In this document: positions 16,029-26,439 of the stretch, piece by piece
Layout of the letters: every line of letters starts with the position of its first letter
Position numbering within the stretch: position 1 is the stretch's first letter
Origin: Neolewinella agarilytica
GTDB taxonomy: Bacteria > Bacteroidota > Bacteroidia > Chitinophagales > Saprospiraceae
DNA length: 64,000 nucleotides
Direction of reading: 5' to 3'
Assembly: GCF_900110645.1 (NCBI RefSeq)
Contig: NZ_FOFB01000022.1
Coordinates: 1 to 64,000 of the forward strand
The notes under the pieces: generated by a model
Database searches by the model: none
What the model was told of the DNA's origin: nothing
What the model saw: the letters and a program-made list of their open reading frames with translations, nothing else
Translations under genes and position numbers: made by a program

Positions 16029-16595
16029 ATGAAACAGTTTTTTTTCCTACTTACCATAGTACTTTTTATTACCTCCTGCGGCGGCGATGACGACGGCGAT
16101 CTGGGGCGCATCACCTTCATCGGTCGTGACGCTGGCTGGGTAATTGCTTCCATTAACAGTGACCTGGGCGAAAAGTCTTCCGCTGCCGTTGCCGCTACTT
16201 CCGATGAAGATATCGCCATGACCGGTCAGACCCGGGCGGAGGTAGAACAGCAATTCATAGACCTGACCCTTGCCGAAACCAGCGTTGATAATTGTGACAG
16301 AGATGATGTTCTTTTCTTCCTGGACAACGGGCAAATGCGCATTATTCAGGGCGCTGAGGTCTGTCCGGAGGCTGGAGATCCTACCGTATTGATGGGCTTC
16401 AATGATAACTTTTACTCCTCTGATCTGGGCGCTACCATGTTGGTCATCCGCAGTGATGATGGTGTGGAACTGGAAACCTACACCGTCGAAGAGCTCAACG
16501 CCAGCACCTTCAGCTTGCGTACCACGCGTACGTTCAGCAACCTGCTGGTGGGCAGCTTTACCTACGAGGTGTCCTACACATTGCGGGCTAACTAG
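16029..16595 (+). CDS. Surface lipoprotein of unknown function
   Basis: The protein has 188 residues. The signal peptide MKQFFFLLTIVLFITSCGG has a clear lipobox, and the acidic stretch GGDDDGD directly after the cysteine resembles the lipoprotein export signal that sends Bacteroidota lipoproteins to the outer surface. The rest is acidic, with two cysteines, and ends in beta-strand-like YEVSYTLRAN. No known domain is recognised. The gene is 42 bases after the previous one and may be co-transcribed. Confidence 0.65.
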   Translation: MKQFFFLLTIVLFITSCGGDDDGDLGRITFIGRDAGWVIASINSDLGEKSSAAVAATSDEDIAMTGQTRAEVEQQFIDLTLAETSVDNCDRDDVLFFLDNGQMRIIQGAEVCPEAGDPTVLMGFNDNFYSSDLGATMLVIRSDDGVELETYTVEELNASTFSLRTTRTFSNLLVGSFTYEVSYTLRAN

Positions 16596-16663
16596 TCAGT
16601 TCAGTCTGGTAATTCCGGAAACAGATGGTTGACCTGGCACGCTAGCCAACAGGAAATAAAAAC

Positions 16664-16698
16664 AGCAGGCACTATCCGATTTGTGGATAGTGCCTGCT
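16664..16698 (-). terminator. Terminator of the ELWxxDGT gene
   Basis: AGCAGGCACTATCC and GGATAGTGCCTGCT form a perfect 14-bp stem with a 7-nt loop. On the minus strand it is followed by GTTTTTATTT, so it terminates the minus-strand gene that ends at 16738. Confidence 0.8.
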
Positions 16699-16737
16699 GA
16701 AAAGGTCTAGGGGTAAGAATGGGCGTCTAAGCTCAGA

Positions 16738-19080
16738 TTACCGTTTGATTACTTCAATGAGCACCCGCCGGTTTCCATTGCTCACTTCAAGGGTGTAAGC
16801 ACCTGCGGGGAGCGCCTTGATGGATAAGTCATGGACTCTGGCGTTAACGGGCCAGGCTTCTTCCCGTAATTGCTGACCGCTCACGTTGAATACCCGAACG
16901 GCTCCCTTCGGGAGGCTTTCTCCTAATTCAATACGTAATTGGTCAGTTGTCGGATTCGGGAAGGCCTTTACGTTTTCAATACCGAAGTTGTTTACGCTAT
17001 TGACGATGGCGTTGCCCACCAGCACAAAGCTTACCTCCGTCATCGTTTCCGCGTTGAGGGAAACGTTGAGGTCGAGTGTATCCGTGTAGGCTCCTTCCGT
17101 AGTCGGCCGGAAAGTAAGGTTAATCGTATCGGTCCCTCCGGCGGCAATCCGTGTATCTGATAAATCATCGGCCGTAAACTCCATCCCCGCTCTCAGAGAA
17201 GGGGAATACATCAGCGGTCCTGCTCCGCTGTTGGTTAAAACGACGGGAATCGTAGAATCGGTCCGGCTGGGAACTTCGCCGAAGTTAATCTCATCCAGGG
17301 CCATGATGGTCGCATCGTTTACGGTTACATCAAGTACTCCACTGGAGGCAATACCAATGCCTTTGAGATAAATGGTAACTTCTTCGGGGCCATTTCGCCC
17401 AAAAACGAAAATCTCTAAGCTGTCCACAAAAGTTCCAGCGGCCAGGGGGAGGAACCCGATCTGAACGTTAGCCGTAGTCCCGGAGCCGATACTGTCCAAA
17501 TCACTGATGGGTAAGACGGCAAAGGGATCGTTGATCTCGTTGATATTTTCGATGCTGGCGCTGGTAGGCCCGGTACCCGTACTTACAATGTCGAAGGTCC
17601 TGGTAATCAGGTCAACTCCAAGATTATGACTCCCCATATTGATGGTGTCACCGTTGTTAATGCGTCCCTGACCTTCCACGGCCAGCTCGTATTCAGCAAA
17701 CTCTGCTGTCAGTACCCAAAGCTCTTTGCCGGCGGAGTCGTCCGCTTCGAAAAACAAGTTTGTGCCAATCAGGGTGGTTTCGTCAATTCCACCGTCTTCG
17801 GAGCCGGGGCCGATATCGGTAATACGCTGTGGGCCATCTTCATTAATCAGGGATAACTTGTACAGTTCCTCACCGTTTTCTGGCGTATTCCCCGTGAAAT
17901 AGAGCGTGGACCCGGTAAATGCAACGTCGTCTGGTTCCGTGGGAATAACGGTGCCTTCGTCGCCGTACAAGCCAATCATTGACTCGATCTCGATTTCGTC
18001 ATCTTCTATGGTTAGGAAGAATATTTGCTCCGCGTCTTCGTCTTCTGCGATGAACAGAAGAATATCATTATCGCCAGGACCATCCAAAATTTGAAAGTCA
18101 GTAGGGCTGCTGCCAGCTGCTCCTTCGTTTATTTCCAGCATGATGGTGCCTTCAGCGGTTCCATCGGAGACGTACAATTCTCTGCCGTTTGCAACGGATT
18201 CACCCGTGAAGAAAAGCCTGTTGCCGAAGGAAATCATGAAGCCAGGGTCTCCGTTAGCCGGGCCGGGTAGCAGATCCGTAATCCGTTCTACGAATAAGCC
18301 GTCAGAGCGGTATAGCTCCCGCCCAAACTCATCTGTGCCAGCTCTGAAGTAAAGTCCGCCGTCGTGGACCGTAAACTGATTGGGGCCAGAATCTCCGCTT
18401 CCCATATTAATATCGGCAATCCGGAAAGTGCCACTGTCAAATCCGTCACTGGACCAAAGTTCCTGACCACTGGTGCCGTCATCTCCGCTGAAGAAGATAT
18501 TACCGTCGAAGAAAGTGTTGAACATAGGGTTTCCCGCTCCTCCGCCGGGGTTGATGTCAATAACCAACGCGGCCGTGTCTCCGCTCATATCCAGGCGATG
18601 AAGCTCAGCATTAAGATTTTCATCGGTGGCGGTGAAGTATAGCTCATTGTTCAGGAGGATGAAGCCGGAGGGGTCAGAACCATCGGAGCCGGGGTAGATG
18701 TCATCCACCAATACCGTTCCTTCAGCAGTGCCATCGGTAGAGAAAAGCTCCTCTCCCGAAGCAGCATTTTGGGCGTTGAAATATACCTTTCCGTTGAAGA
18801 AGATGAAGTTGTCGGGATTAGCATTTCCGGCGGATACGGAAGGGTCATCGTTGATGTCTTTAATCAGTCGCGTTCCTTCAGGGGTTCCATCAGAAAGGTA
18901 GAGTTCCGTCCCGGTGTCAGCGGCCCTGGCCCGGAAGAGCAGGTTGCCCTGAAAGTTGAAAAACCGGGTAGGGGAGGCATCCGCCGGACCCGCATTAATG
19001 TCGGTTAGCCGGGTGGCCTCCTGGGCGGAGATGAGACTGCAGAAAAGCAGGCTCATGCAAAGAGTAAAAATAATTCGCAT
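16738..19080 (-). CDS. ELWxxDGT-repeat secreted protein with T9SS sorting domain
   Basis: The 780-residue protein starts at MRIIFTLCMSLLF with a signal peptide; a longer frame to 19167 is not signal-like. Residues about 20-470 contain repeats of the type ELYLSDGTPEGT, ELFSTDGTAEGT and ELWSSDGFDSGT, spaced about 45 residues apart, which build a beta-propeller. Two immunoglobulin-like ASH/choice-of-anchor-D modules follow (SASIENINEINDPFAV and ITFRPT-like TINLTFRPTTEG), then a type A T9SS domain (AFPNPTTDQLRIEL to LPAGAYTLEV). It is expected to be surface-attached or secreted; the role is unknown. Confidence 0.85.
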   Translation of the reverse strand: MRIIFTLCMSLLFCSLISAQEATRLTDINAGPADASPTRFFNFQGNLLFRARAADTGTELYLSDGTPEGTRLIKDINDDPSVSAGNANPDNFIFFNGKVYFNAQNAASGEELFSTDGTAEGTVLVDDIYPGSDGSDPSGFILLNNELYFTATDENLNAELHRLDMSGDTAALVIDINPGGGAGNPMFNTFFDGNIFFSGDDGTSGQELWSSDGFDSGTFRIADINMGSGDSGPNQFTVHDGGLYFRAGTDEFGRELYRSDGLFVERITDLLPGPANGDPGFMISFGNRLFFTGESVANGRELYVSDGTAEGTIMLEINEGAAGSSPTDFQILDGPGDNDILLFIAEDEDAEQIFFLTIEDDEIEIESMIGLYGDEGTVIPTEPDDVAFTGSTLYFTGNTPENGEELYKLSLINEDGPQRITDIGPGSEDGGIDETTLIGTNLFFEADDSAGKELWVLTAEFAEYELAVEGQGRINNGDTINMGSHNLGVDLITRTFDIVSTGTGPTSASIENINEINDPFAVLPISDLDSIGSGTTANVQIGFLPLAAGTFVDSLEIFVFGRNGPEEVTIYLKGIGIASSGVLDVTVNDATIMALDEINFGEVPSRTDSTIPVVLTNSGAGPLMYSPSLRAGMEFTADDLSDTRIAAGGTDTINLTFRPTTEGAYTDTLDLNVSLNAETMTEVSFVLVGNAIVNSVNNFGIENVKAFPNPTTDQLRIELGESLPKGAVRVFNVSGQQLREEAWPVNARVHDLSIKALPAGAYTLEVSNGNRRVLIEVIKR

Positions 19081-19258
19081 AGACAATCGAGTTTCTGGTT
19101 GAGCAAGATAGCATTTGTCCGAAAGCGTGATATTGCAAGGCAATACCTTCTGCCGTTGGTCGAGCACAGGGTGATCGGAACATCAGAAAGCGCAAACGTT
19201 CTCAAAGTAAAAAGTATACAATTCTATTAACGGCTAAGGTACCGTTTTGTGATGAGGG

Positions 19259-20728
19259 CTAACTCAGAAGCCCCTTCACGACCTTGCCGTGTACGTCCGT
19301 CAAGCGGAATCTTCTTCCCTGATGCTTAAAGGTCAGGGCCTCATGGTCAATCCCGAGTTGATGCAGGACGGTTGCCTGGAAGTCGTGCACGTGGACCGGA
19401 TTTTCAACGATGTTGTAGCTAAAGTCATCCGTTTTTCCATAAACCAGGCCAGGCTTCATGCCGGCCCCGGCCATCCACATGCTGAAGGCTCGGGGATGAT
19501 GATCACGGCCATAATTGTTGATGGTGAGTTTACCCTGGCTGTAGGCCGTACGGCCAAATTCGCCGCCCCAGATGACGAGCGTATCTTCGAGAAGACCACG
19601 TTGTTTCAGGTCCTTGATGAGGGCGGCGCTGGCCTGGTCCGTGTCCCGGGCCTGATTGGTAACTACGCGCGGGCAGTTGCCGTGGGCATCCCAACCCCGG
19701 TGATAGAGCTGGATAAAGCGGACGTCTTTTTCGGCAAGCCGCCGGGCCAGTAAGCAATTGGCGGCATAAGTGCCGGGGGTCCGGCTTTCGGGACCGTAAA
19801 GATCATAGATGTAGTCAGGCTCTTTTTCCTCCATCAGGTCGGGGACACTGGCTTGCATCCGGAAGGCCATTTCGTATTGGGCAATTCGGGCGTCTATCTC
19901 GGGATCCTGGCTTTCGGCGCGCTGTAACTCCTGCAATTCGCGGAGTCGGTCAAGTTGGTTGCGGCGGGCAGCGGTGGTAATGCCGGATGGATTGTTGAGA
20001 TAGAGAACCGGGTCCTGGCCAGCCCGGAACTGAACACCCTGGTGCTGGCTGGGCAGAAAGGCAGAGCCCCAGGAACGAGGGTAGAGCGGCTGGGCGCCGC
20101 CGTTGCTTCCCCGGCTGAGTAAGACGACGAAGGAGGGGAAGTTTTCGTTCAAAGAACCGAGTCCGTAGCTGGCCCAGGCACCCATGCTGGGCCGGCCGGG
20201 GAATTGGCTTCCGGTTTGGAAAAACATCACGGCGGGGTCGTGGTTGATGGCCTCGGTGTACATGCTTTGCACCCAGCAAATGTCATCCGCTACTTCGGCC
20301 AGGTGGGGCAGGCGGTCGCTGAGCCATTTACCGGATTGCCCGTACTGCTTGAAGTTGAAAGTGGAGCCCGCCAGTGGCAGGGAGCCCTGGCCCGAAGTCA
20401 TGCCCGTCAGGCGCTGGCCCTTACGTACGCTGGCGGGAAGCTCCTGGCCGTGCATTTTCCGCAGGAGCGGTTTGTAATCAAAGAGGTCCTGTTGACTCGG
20501 AGCACCAGACTGGAAAAGATAAATGACCCGTTTGGCTCGGGGCACCAGGCCCTTACCCATCGCTCTTTCAACGGCACTTTGCACCTGCGTTTGCGGCACA
20601 TTATTTGCTCCTAAAGGGTTAACAAGGGACGCAAGACTAATTGCCCCAAGCCCCATTCCAAACTTAGTCAGGAAGTCCCGGCGGGAATGTATTTTTTCGT
20701 AGTCATTACAGTTGTGTGGGTGCTGCAT
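19259..20728 (-). CDS. DUF1501 Tat-exported protein
   Basis: The 489-residue protein begins with a twin-arginine signal ([21 protein letters not shown]), so it is folded before export. The body is the DUF1501 family, a sulfatase/alkaline-phosphatase-like fold, with WGGEFGRT and [21 protein letters not shown] near the C-terminus as family hallmarks. It lies directly downstream of the DUF1549/DUF1553 gene on the same strand, the standard pairing in Planctomycetes and some Bacteroidota. The linker after the signal (VPQTQVQ) is encoded by a copy of the dispersed repeat end. The substrate is unknown. Confidence 0.9.
   Translation of the reverse strand: MQHPHNCNDYEKIHSRRDFLTKFGMGLGAISLASLVNPLGANNVPQTQVQSAVERAMGKGLVPRAKRVIYLFQSGAPSQQDLFDYKPLLRKMHGQELPASVRKGQRLTGMTSGQGSLPLAGSTFNFKQYGQSGKWLSDRLPHLAEVADDICWVQSMYTEAINHDPAVMFFQTGSQFPGRPSMGAWASYGLGSLNENFPSFVVLLSRGSNGGAQPLYPRSWGSAFLPSQHQGVQFRAGQDPVLYLNNPSGITTAARRNQLDRLRELQELQRAESQDPEIDARIAQYEMAFRMQASVPDLMEEKEPDYIYDLYGPESRTPGTYAANCLLARRLAEKDVRFIQLYHRGWDAHGNCPRVVTNQARDTDQASAALIKDLKQRGLLEDTLVIWGGEFGRTAYSQGKLTINNYGRDHHPRAFSMWMAGAGMKPGLVYGKTDDFSYNIVENPVHVHDFQATVLHQLGIDHEALTFKHQGRRFRLTDVHGKVVKGLLS
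20578..20597 (-). repeat. Dispersed repeat end inside the DUF1501 gene
   Basis: TTGCACCTGCGTTTGCGGCA matches the family end over the inner 11 bases, with differences at the outer side. On the coding strand it encodes PQTQVQ just after the Tat signal. Confidence 0.55.
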
Positions 20729-20750
20729 GATGGAAGGAATTAGCGTTTTT

Positions 20751-20775
20751 GGGCGAGGGGCCGCAGGTGCAGGGG
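20751..20775 (+). repeat. Dispersed repeat, single end
   Basis: GGGCGAGGGGCCGCAGGTGCAGGG is a family end with a slightly longer middle. It occupies the short gap between the DUF1549/DUF1553 gene and the DUF1501 gene. Confidence 0.65.
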
Positions 20776-20799
20776 GATAGGTTAAAAGAGCAGGGAGAC

Positions 20800-23700
20800 T
20801 TAGCGCTTAACGTAAGCCTCGTCAAAACTGAATAAAACATTGCCGACGCTGGTCAGCGCCGCTGTTTTAGGGGAGAAAAGGTCTTCGGGAATGGGATAGT
20901 TCCCAACGGTGAGTAAGGAGTCTACCAGATCTGGTGCGCTGGTAAATCTCCGGAATTCATCTTCATACAGCGCCTGAATTACCGACAATTCCTCCGGCCT
21001 GGCCCTTCGGCCACTCACCAGGCGGAAGGCTTGCGCCAGTTGCTCTTCCTCCTCGCTGACCTCCTGCTGCACTCTTTGGGCAAGAACCCTTGCTGCTTCC
21101 ACGAATTGCGGATCGTTTAACAAATTCAGGGCCTGCAGAGGAGTATTCGTTTTGGAGCGTTTGACGAGGCAAACATCCCGCCCCGTCGCATCAAAGTTGG
21201 TCATGAAGGGTGGTGGAGCCGTCCTTTTGATAAAGGTATACAGGCTTCTTCGGTATTGCCCCTCACCCGTATCCGGTACGTAGTGCAACAGTTTGGCCGA
21301 GAAACTATTGGCCTGTATCCAAAGCCCCTTCGGTTGGTAGGGGCGTACACTCGGTCCACCCACCCTGGGCACCATAAGTCCGGAAGCCGCCAGTGCATTG
21401 TCTCTGATCATCTCCGCGGGCATCCGGGAAGTCGGACCACTGGCCAGCAGCCGGTTGTCAGGATCTTTTTCGCGGACCTCCGGTAATACGCTGCTGTTTC
21501 GTCGGTAGGCTTCGGTCAGTACGAGGTCTCGCAAAAGACTCCGAACATTCCATCCGCCATCCCTGAAGGAAGCCGCCAGGTAATCCAGTAGTTCGGGGTG
21601 AGACGGCAGGGCTCCCTGGCTGCCAAAATCGTGGGGTGTGTCAACCAGCCCCTGTCCGAATACCAGTTGCCAGTACCGGTTAACGGCTACCCGGGCCGTG
21701 AGGGGGTGCTCGGGCAGAAACATCCAGTTAGCTAAGCCTAAGCGGTTTTTGGGGAAGCCTTCCGGAAACGGAAGCACGCTATTTGGCGTCGATGGCAATA
21801 CTCGTTGTCGTGGTGCATCGTAAGCACCCCGATCTAAAACGTAGGTAGCCCGGGGGCGTTCCATTTCCAGGCTGGTCATCATTCGCCCTAAAGTATCGGT
21901 GATGGCAATCTGACGACTTTTAAGCGCTCTTTGCTCGCTTAACAACTGCTGATGATCGGGCGAGCGCTGTAATAAATGTTCTTTCGCTACTGCCCGGTCA
22001 GGGGAGTAGGCAGGGTCTTTAATCCTGGCTACTTCCAAAGGCGTCAGGGCCCGGTTGAAAATTTGCACGTCATCCATTCGTCCGAGGAAAATCCCGTTTT
22101 CTCCCGTGAATTCCCGGTACGCCTGCCCGAGGCGAAGCTTACGTGCTTTGATTTTTCTCCAGGCGGCATGGTTGAAGGGGTAACTCTGCCCCCTTAGCTT
22201 ATCGAGCACGGTGTGCTGTGCGGGCTGTTGTCCGTCGATGTATAACTTCACCCCATCGGCAGTCCCACTGCCATCGTAACTGAAAGCGAGGTGATACCAA
22301 CGATTGATCTCGAGGCTGTCCGTTGTCCGGGTGTGCAGGGCATCATCCGGAAGTACTTTGATCATCCGGAAGTTTAGTCGGTTACTTTCATCAAGGTAAA
22401 AGTCCATACCCTGCCATCCTTCATTTTTTGCTCCTGCAGTCCCCAGGATGGTTTGCGTCAGGCTGGAATCTCGTTTAGACGTGTTTACCCACAGACTAAT
22501 GGAAATTGGCTCGGCGGTGCGGGTTACACCTAGGCCTTCATCGAAGTAGAGATCATCATAGGGATGATCAAACTCGGCGACCTTGCCTCTCTGAGTATCC
22601 TGGACTAACTGCCATTCTTTAGTCGCCCAGCTGATGCCGTCGATGTGTTGTCCGCCCTTGATTTCTTTAGCGTTTTCCAGCGGAAGGTGAATGTCGGGCC
22701 TTGGTGGCTTTACCGATTCTTTGTCCAGAAAAGCCTTCAGGTCTTCTTCACTTACGGCCAGCTTCCTGCGCGCTTCCTGTAGCTTATCCAGTTTTCGGTC
22801 GTACTCCGCCAGCAGTGGGGCCGTGGTACTGTCCGTGAGCAGGAGGTAAGGGCCATAGTTGCCGTCATCCCCGATCATGCCGAGCTCATGAAAGTTGTTG
22901 AAGAAAGCCGAGAAGCCATAGTACTCCGCCTGGCTCAAGGGGTCGAACTTATGATCGTGGCAGCGGCTGCAATCCATCGTTAGCCCCAGTAAGCCCGTGG
23001 CAACGGTGTTTACCCGGTCAAAAACATAGGTGAGCCTCATTTCCTCACCGATCACCCCGCCTTCTGCCGTCATCGGGTGCATCCGATTAAAGGCGGAGGC
23101 CACTTTCTGGTCTTGCCCGGATTCCGGCAGTAAGTCTCCCGCTATCTGCTCTTTTACGAATTGATCGAAGGGCATATTCTGCCGGAAGGCTTTGATGACC
23201 CAGTCCCGGTAGGGCCAGGATAAACGCCAGCCATCAGCGTGCATGCCGTGACTGTCAGCATAGCGCGCCAGGTCCAGCCACTCCATAGTCAGGCGTTCGG
23301 CATGAGCGTCCGTTTGTAGTAGTTTATCTACCGTAGTGAGGTAGCTCTCATCGGAAGGGTCCGCCAACCAGGCGTCCATTTCTTCCGGGCTGGGGGGGAG
23401 CCCCGTCAGATCAAGGTATAGCCGCCGGAGTAAACGCTCACTATCGGCGGGGGCGTTAGCACTTAGCCCTTCCAGTTTCAGACGGGTATTCAGGAAGTGA
23501 TCGATTTCGTTGCGGGCGGTATATCCCTCCGGGTTAGTCGGTACTTCCGGCTCGTTAACGGGCAGGAAGGCCCAGTGTTCTTTCCATTCAGCCCCCTGTT
23601 CTACCCACCTGGCGATCAGGGCAACTTCTTTGGGGCTGACGGTCATTTTACTTTCCGGCGGTGGCATTACCTGCTCCGGATCATCACTGATCATTCGGGC

Positions 23701-23994
23701 CAGCACTTTGCTTCTGTTGGGGTGTTTAGCCACCAGGGCATATCCGTCACCCGAAGCAAGAGCGGCAAAAGCTCCTTCCTCCGTGTCTAACCGAAGTTCA
23801 GCCTTACGGGCTTCTTCATCGGGGCCATGGCAGCTCCAGCAACGGTCGCTCAATATGGGGCGAATGTGCTGATTGAAATCTACCCGAAGGGGGAGATGGT
23901 CCATCTCTGCTAAAACAACTTCGGGCAGGTCTGCTCCGCAGTTAGACATAAAGCAACAAAAACAAAAGAAAGAAAGAGTGTAAAACGGGCGCAT
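20800..23994 (-). CDS. Planctomycete-type cytochrome c / DUF1549-DUF1553 protein with LamG insert
   Basis: The 1064-residue protein starts at [10 protein letters not shown] (an alternative ATG two codons earlier exists) and has a signal peptide with a lipobox-like MSNC. The heme motif CWSCH near residue 50 belongs to a PSCyt1-type cytochrome c domain. DUF1549 follows ([21 protein letters not shown]), then an inserted LamG/concanavalin-like domain ([11 protein letters not shown] to [16 protein letters not shown]), then DUF1553 ([14 protein letters not shown] and [20 protein letters not shown]). In Planctomycetes such proteins pair with DUF1501 proteins, as here. They are thought to act in extracellular polymer oxidation or degradation, but the reaction is not established. 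Confidence 0.88.
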   Translation of the reverse strand: MRPFYTLSFFCFCCFMSNCGADLPEVVLAEMDHLPLRVDFNQHIRPILSDRCWSCHGPDEEARKAELRLDTEEGAFAALASGDGYALVAKHPNRSKVLARMISDDPEQVMPPPESKMTVSPKEVALIARWVEQGAEWKEHWAFLPVNEPEVPTNPEGYTARNEIDHFLNTRLKLEGLSANAPADSERLLRRLYLDLTGLPPSPEEMDAWLADPSDESYLTTVDKLLQTDAHAERLTMEWLDLARYADSHGMHADGWRLSWPYRDWVIKAFRQNMPFDQFVKEQIAGDLLPESGQDQKVASAFNRMHPMTAEGGVIGEEMRLTYVFDRVNTVATGLLGLTMDCSRCHDHKFDPLSQAEYYGFSAFFNNFHELGMIGDDGNYGPYLLLTDSTTAPLLAEYDRKLDKLQEARRKLAVSEEDLKAFLDKESVKPPRPDIHLPLENAKEIKGGQHIDGISWATKEWQLVQDTQRGKVAEFDHPYDDLYFDEGLGVTRTAEPISISLWVNTSKRDSSLTQTILGTAGAKNEGWQGMDFYLDESNRLNFRMIKVLPDDALHTRTTDSLEINRWYHLAFSYDGSGTADGVKLYIDGQQPAQHTVLDKLRGQSYPFNHAAWRKIKARKLRLGQAYREFTGENGIFLGRMDDVQIFNRALTPLEVARIKDPAYSPDRAVAKEHLLQRSPDHQQLLSEQRALKSRQIAITDTLGRMMTSLEMERPRATYVLDRGAYDAPRQRVLPSTPNSVLPFPEGFPKNRLGLANWMFLPEHPLTARVAVNRYWQLVFGQGLVDTPHDFGSQGALPSHPELLDYLAASFRDGGWNVRSLLRDLVLTEAYRRNSSVLPEVREKDPDNRLLASGPTSRMPAEMIRDNALAASGLMVPRVGGPSVRPYQPKGLWIQANSFSAKLLHYVPDTGEGQYRRSLYTFIKRTAPPPFMTNFDATGRDVCLVKRSKTNTPLQALNLLNDPQFVEAARVLAQRVQQEVSEEEEQLAQAFRLVSGRRARPEELSVIQALYEDEFRRFTSAPDLVDSLLTVGNYPIPEDLFSPKTAALTSVGNVLFSFDEAYVKR

Positions 23995-24157
23995 GATCAT
24001 TGAAGACTTAGCGACTAATATACTCTTTTTAGGTGAGCTATGCCCTGGGAGACAAGGGACCAGTGACAGACATAACCATATGTTTTATCATAATACGGAA
24101 ACAGGCCTTTGCTCATCAGAGAGTGCCTTTTGAGACTCGTGAATTATAATGGTTTCA

Positions 24158-26257
24158 TCATTTTTTTTCTGCCTCCTCCGCCTCTTTTTCTGCCTGTTCC
24201 AGCTCATACTGCACCAGCTCCCGCTTGATGGTATGATAGGTTTCCTCCTGACTCCGGCGGCTGATGTTACTGCCACCTCTGAAGTAAGCATTGGTTTGCT
24301 GGTCGCTCAGCAGGCGAGCCTTCGTATTGTCATTGAGCTGAATGTCGAGGAAGTTGAGAACCTTGGCTTTCAGGTCCGGAGAGTAGATGGGGAAAGTTGT
24401 TTCAATACGGTGACTCAGGTTACGCGTCATAAAATCTGCGGAACTAAAATAGATGAGGTCTTCCCCACGGTGGTGAAAGTGGAAGACCCGCGCATGTTCC
24501 AGGTAGCGGTCTACGATACTGATGCCATGAATGTTTTCGCTGACGCCTTTATACCCCGGAATCAGGCAGCAGATGCCCCGAATGATGAGGTTGATCTTAA
24601 CCCCGGCCTGACTGGCTTTGAACAACAAATCGATCATGGACTCGTCCTGCAGGCTGTTCATCTTTAGCGTCATGGCAGCCGGACGGCCAGCTTTGGCTTC
24701 CCGGGTTTCATATTTGATCAGGTCCTCCAGGCCACGACGAAGATTGAATTGACCTACCATCAGGTGTTCAAAGGGTTCTTCCGGCTCCTGCACACTTTCC
24801 AGGAAGCTGAAAACGCGGGAAACCTCATTCGTTAAGCGTTCGTCAGCCGTAAAGAGCCCAAAATCACTATAGATCTTGGCGGTGTCTTCGTGGAAGTTAC
24901 CGGTAGAGAGGTAATTGTAAATGCGCTCTTCCCCATCTTCTACGCGGCGGACGAGCGCTAGTTTGGAGTGCACTTTAACTCCCGGAAAACTGTAGTTTAC
25001 CTGTACGCCAGCCTGCTCAAGCCGCTCTCCCCAGTTGAGGTTGGCCTCCTCATCGAAGCGGGCTTTAACTTCAATGAAGGCATTGACCTGTTTGCCTGCT
25101 TTCACCGCCGCCATCAGCGCTTTCATGATTCGGGAGCGTTTGGCCACCCGATATTGTACAATCTTAATGTGGGTGACGTGAGGGTCTTTAGCCGCTTCTT
25201 CAAAGAAGCGTACGACCGACTCGTAATCCTGATAGGGAAAGTGCAGCAAATGGTCTTCCTCCCGGATCGCAGCCCAGAAATCATCCGCCGCCTCCAGCTG
25301 GGGGTAGGGGAGCGGCTCCTGAACGGGGTTCAGCAACTTGGTCATCCCGAAAGTCGGGAATTTGAAGAAGTCGAAGTTATTGTGGTACCGCCCTTCGGCG
25401 AGGATGTCGAAACGGTCTAATTCAAAACTCTCTTCGAGATATTGTTTCAGTTCATCCGTCATCGTTCGGTCGTAGACGAATCTGCTGGCGGGGCCTACGT
25501 GCCGGCGCTTAAGACTGTTTTTGATTTTCGTCAGCAGGTCTCCGCTAAATTCATCGTCAATGTAGAGCTCGGCATCGCGCGTAAGCTTAATGCTGTACGT
25601 ATCCTCAATATCGTAACCGGGGAACATCCAAGAAACGGAGTGTCGTACAATGTCATCGAGCATGATCAGGTTGTACGTTCCATCAAGGGAGGGTAGCTCA
25701 ATAAAACGGGGAAGGTGATCGCTGGGGATCTTGACGATGGCGTAATAGGTCTTCTTGTTTGCTTTACCCTTCATCTGGATGGCCAGATATAACTGAGCGT
25801 TATTGAGGAAAGGGCGTACCATGTCTTTTACCAGTAACACGGGCTGCACGTAGGGAAGCATATTCTCTTTGAAATAGCTTTCTACGTATTCGCGCTCAAT
25901 TTCATTCAGGTCAAGACGTCGCTTGAGGAAAATGCCGTGACGGGCCAACTCCGGGATGATTTTCTTTTCGAAAATCCGACCAAATTCTTCTTGCTGCCGG
26001 TTCACGATTCGCTGAATGGTACGAACAGTTTGCTTGGGGCTGATGTCCAGTTCTTTCTTCGTCTTTTTACCTACCCGCAGCAGATTTCGGTGGTTAGCCA
26101 TCCGGACGCGGAAGAACTCATCGAGGTTCGAACTGTAAATGGCGAGGAACTTGATCCGCTCAAAAAGCGGGAGCGTTTCATCTTTTGCTTCCTGCAAAAC
26201 CCGATGGTTGAAGGAGAGCCAGCTGATGTCGCGGAGAATGGTTGGCTTGTCGTTCAT
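24158..26257 (-). CDS. ppk1: Polyphosphate kinase 1
   Basis: The 699-residue enzyme reversibly polymerises the gamma-phosphate of ATP into polyphosphate. I start at MNDKPTILRDISWLSFNHRVLQEA, the usual PPK1 N-terminus; the longer frame adds 13 residues. Recognisable parts are FLAIYSSNLDEFFRVRMAN, the phospholipase-D-like catalytic domains with VHSKLALV (autophosphorylated histidine region), and SSADFMTRNLSHRIE. A charged tail rich in E, A and K (about 30 residues) extends the C-terminus. A paired dispersed repeat lies between its start and the upstream DUF72 gene. Confidence 0.94.
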   Translation of the reverse strand: MNDKPTILRDISWLSFNHRVLQEAKDETLPLFERIKFLAIYSSNLDEFFRVRMANHRNLLRVGKKTKKELDISPKQTVRTIQRIVNRQQEEFGRIFEKKIIPELARHGIFLKRRLDLNEIEREYVESYFKENMLPYVQPVLLVKDMVRPFLNNAQLYLAIQMKGKANKKTYYAIVKIPSDHLPRFIELPSLDGTYNLIMLDDIVRHSVSWMFPGYDIEDTYSIKLTRDAELYIDDEFSGDLLTKIKNSLKRRHVGPASRFVYDRTMTDELKQYLEESFELDRFDILAEGRYHNNFDFFKFPTFGMTKLLNPVQEPLPYPQLEAADDFWAAIREEDHLLHFPYQDYESVVRFFEEAAKDPHVTHIKIVQYRVAKRSRIMKALMAAVKAGKQVNAFIEVKARFDEEANLNWGERLEQAGVQVNYSFPGVKVHSKLALVRRVEDGEERIYNYLSTGNFHEDTAKIYSDFGLFTADERLTNEVSRVFSFLESVQEPEEPFEHLMVGQFNLRRGLEDLIKYETREAKAGRPAAMTLKMNSLQDESMIDLLFKASQAGVKINLIIRGICCLIPGYKGVSENIHGISIVDRYLEHARVFHFHHRGEDLIYFSSADFMTRNLSHRIETTFPIYSPDLKAKVLNFLDIQLNDNTKARLLSDQQTNAYFRGGSNISRRSQEETYHTIKRELVQYELEQAEKEAEEAEKK

Positions 26258-26335
26258 GGAACCCTTGATTTGCAGCTTTGGGAGTGAAGGCTGCAAGGTA
26301 GGGAAAAATGGATGTTTTATATGGGGAGGTTTTCT

Positions 26336-26439
26336 GGGCGCGGACGCAGGTGCAGTGTTTATCTGTAGCGCCGGCTTCAGCCGGCGCCGTGCAGACTTCA
26401 GCCGGCACTACAACTTCCCTTGCACCTGCGGCTGCGCCC
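26336..26439. repeat. Dispersed inverted-repeat element (paired ends)
   Basis: The left end GGGCGCGGACGCAGGTGCAG and right end TTGCACCTGCGGCTGCGCCC are near-perfect inverted copies enclosing about 64 bases. The middle contains its own hairpin, GCGCCGGC-TTCA-GCCGGCGC, and a shorter GCCGGC echo. The last base of the element is the first base of the stop triplet of the DUF72 gene. Confidence 0.85.

Noticed and set aside
16799-16816. GCACCTGCGGGGAGCGCC in the T9SS domain of the ELWxxDGT gene resembles a repeat end
   Set aside because: It encodes the conserved LPAGAY motif of the sorting domain and the spacer is one base longer, so protein conservation explains it.
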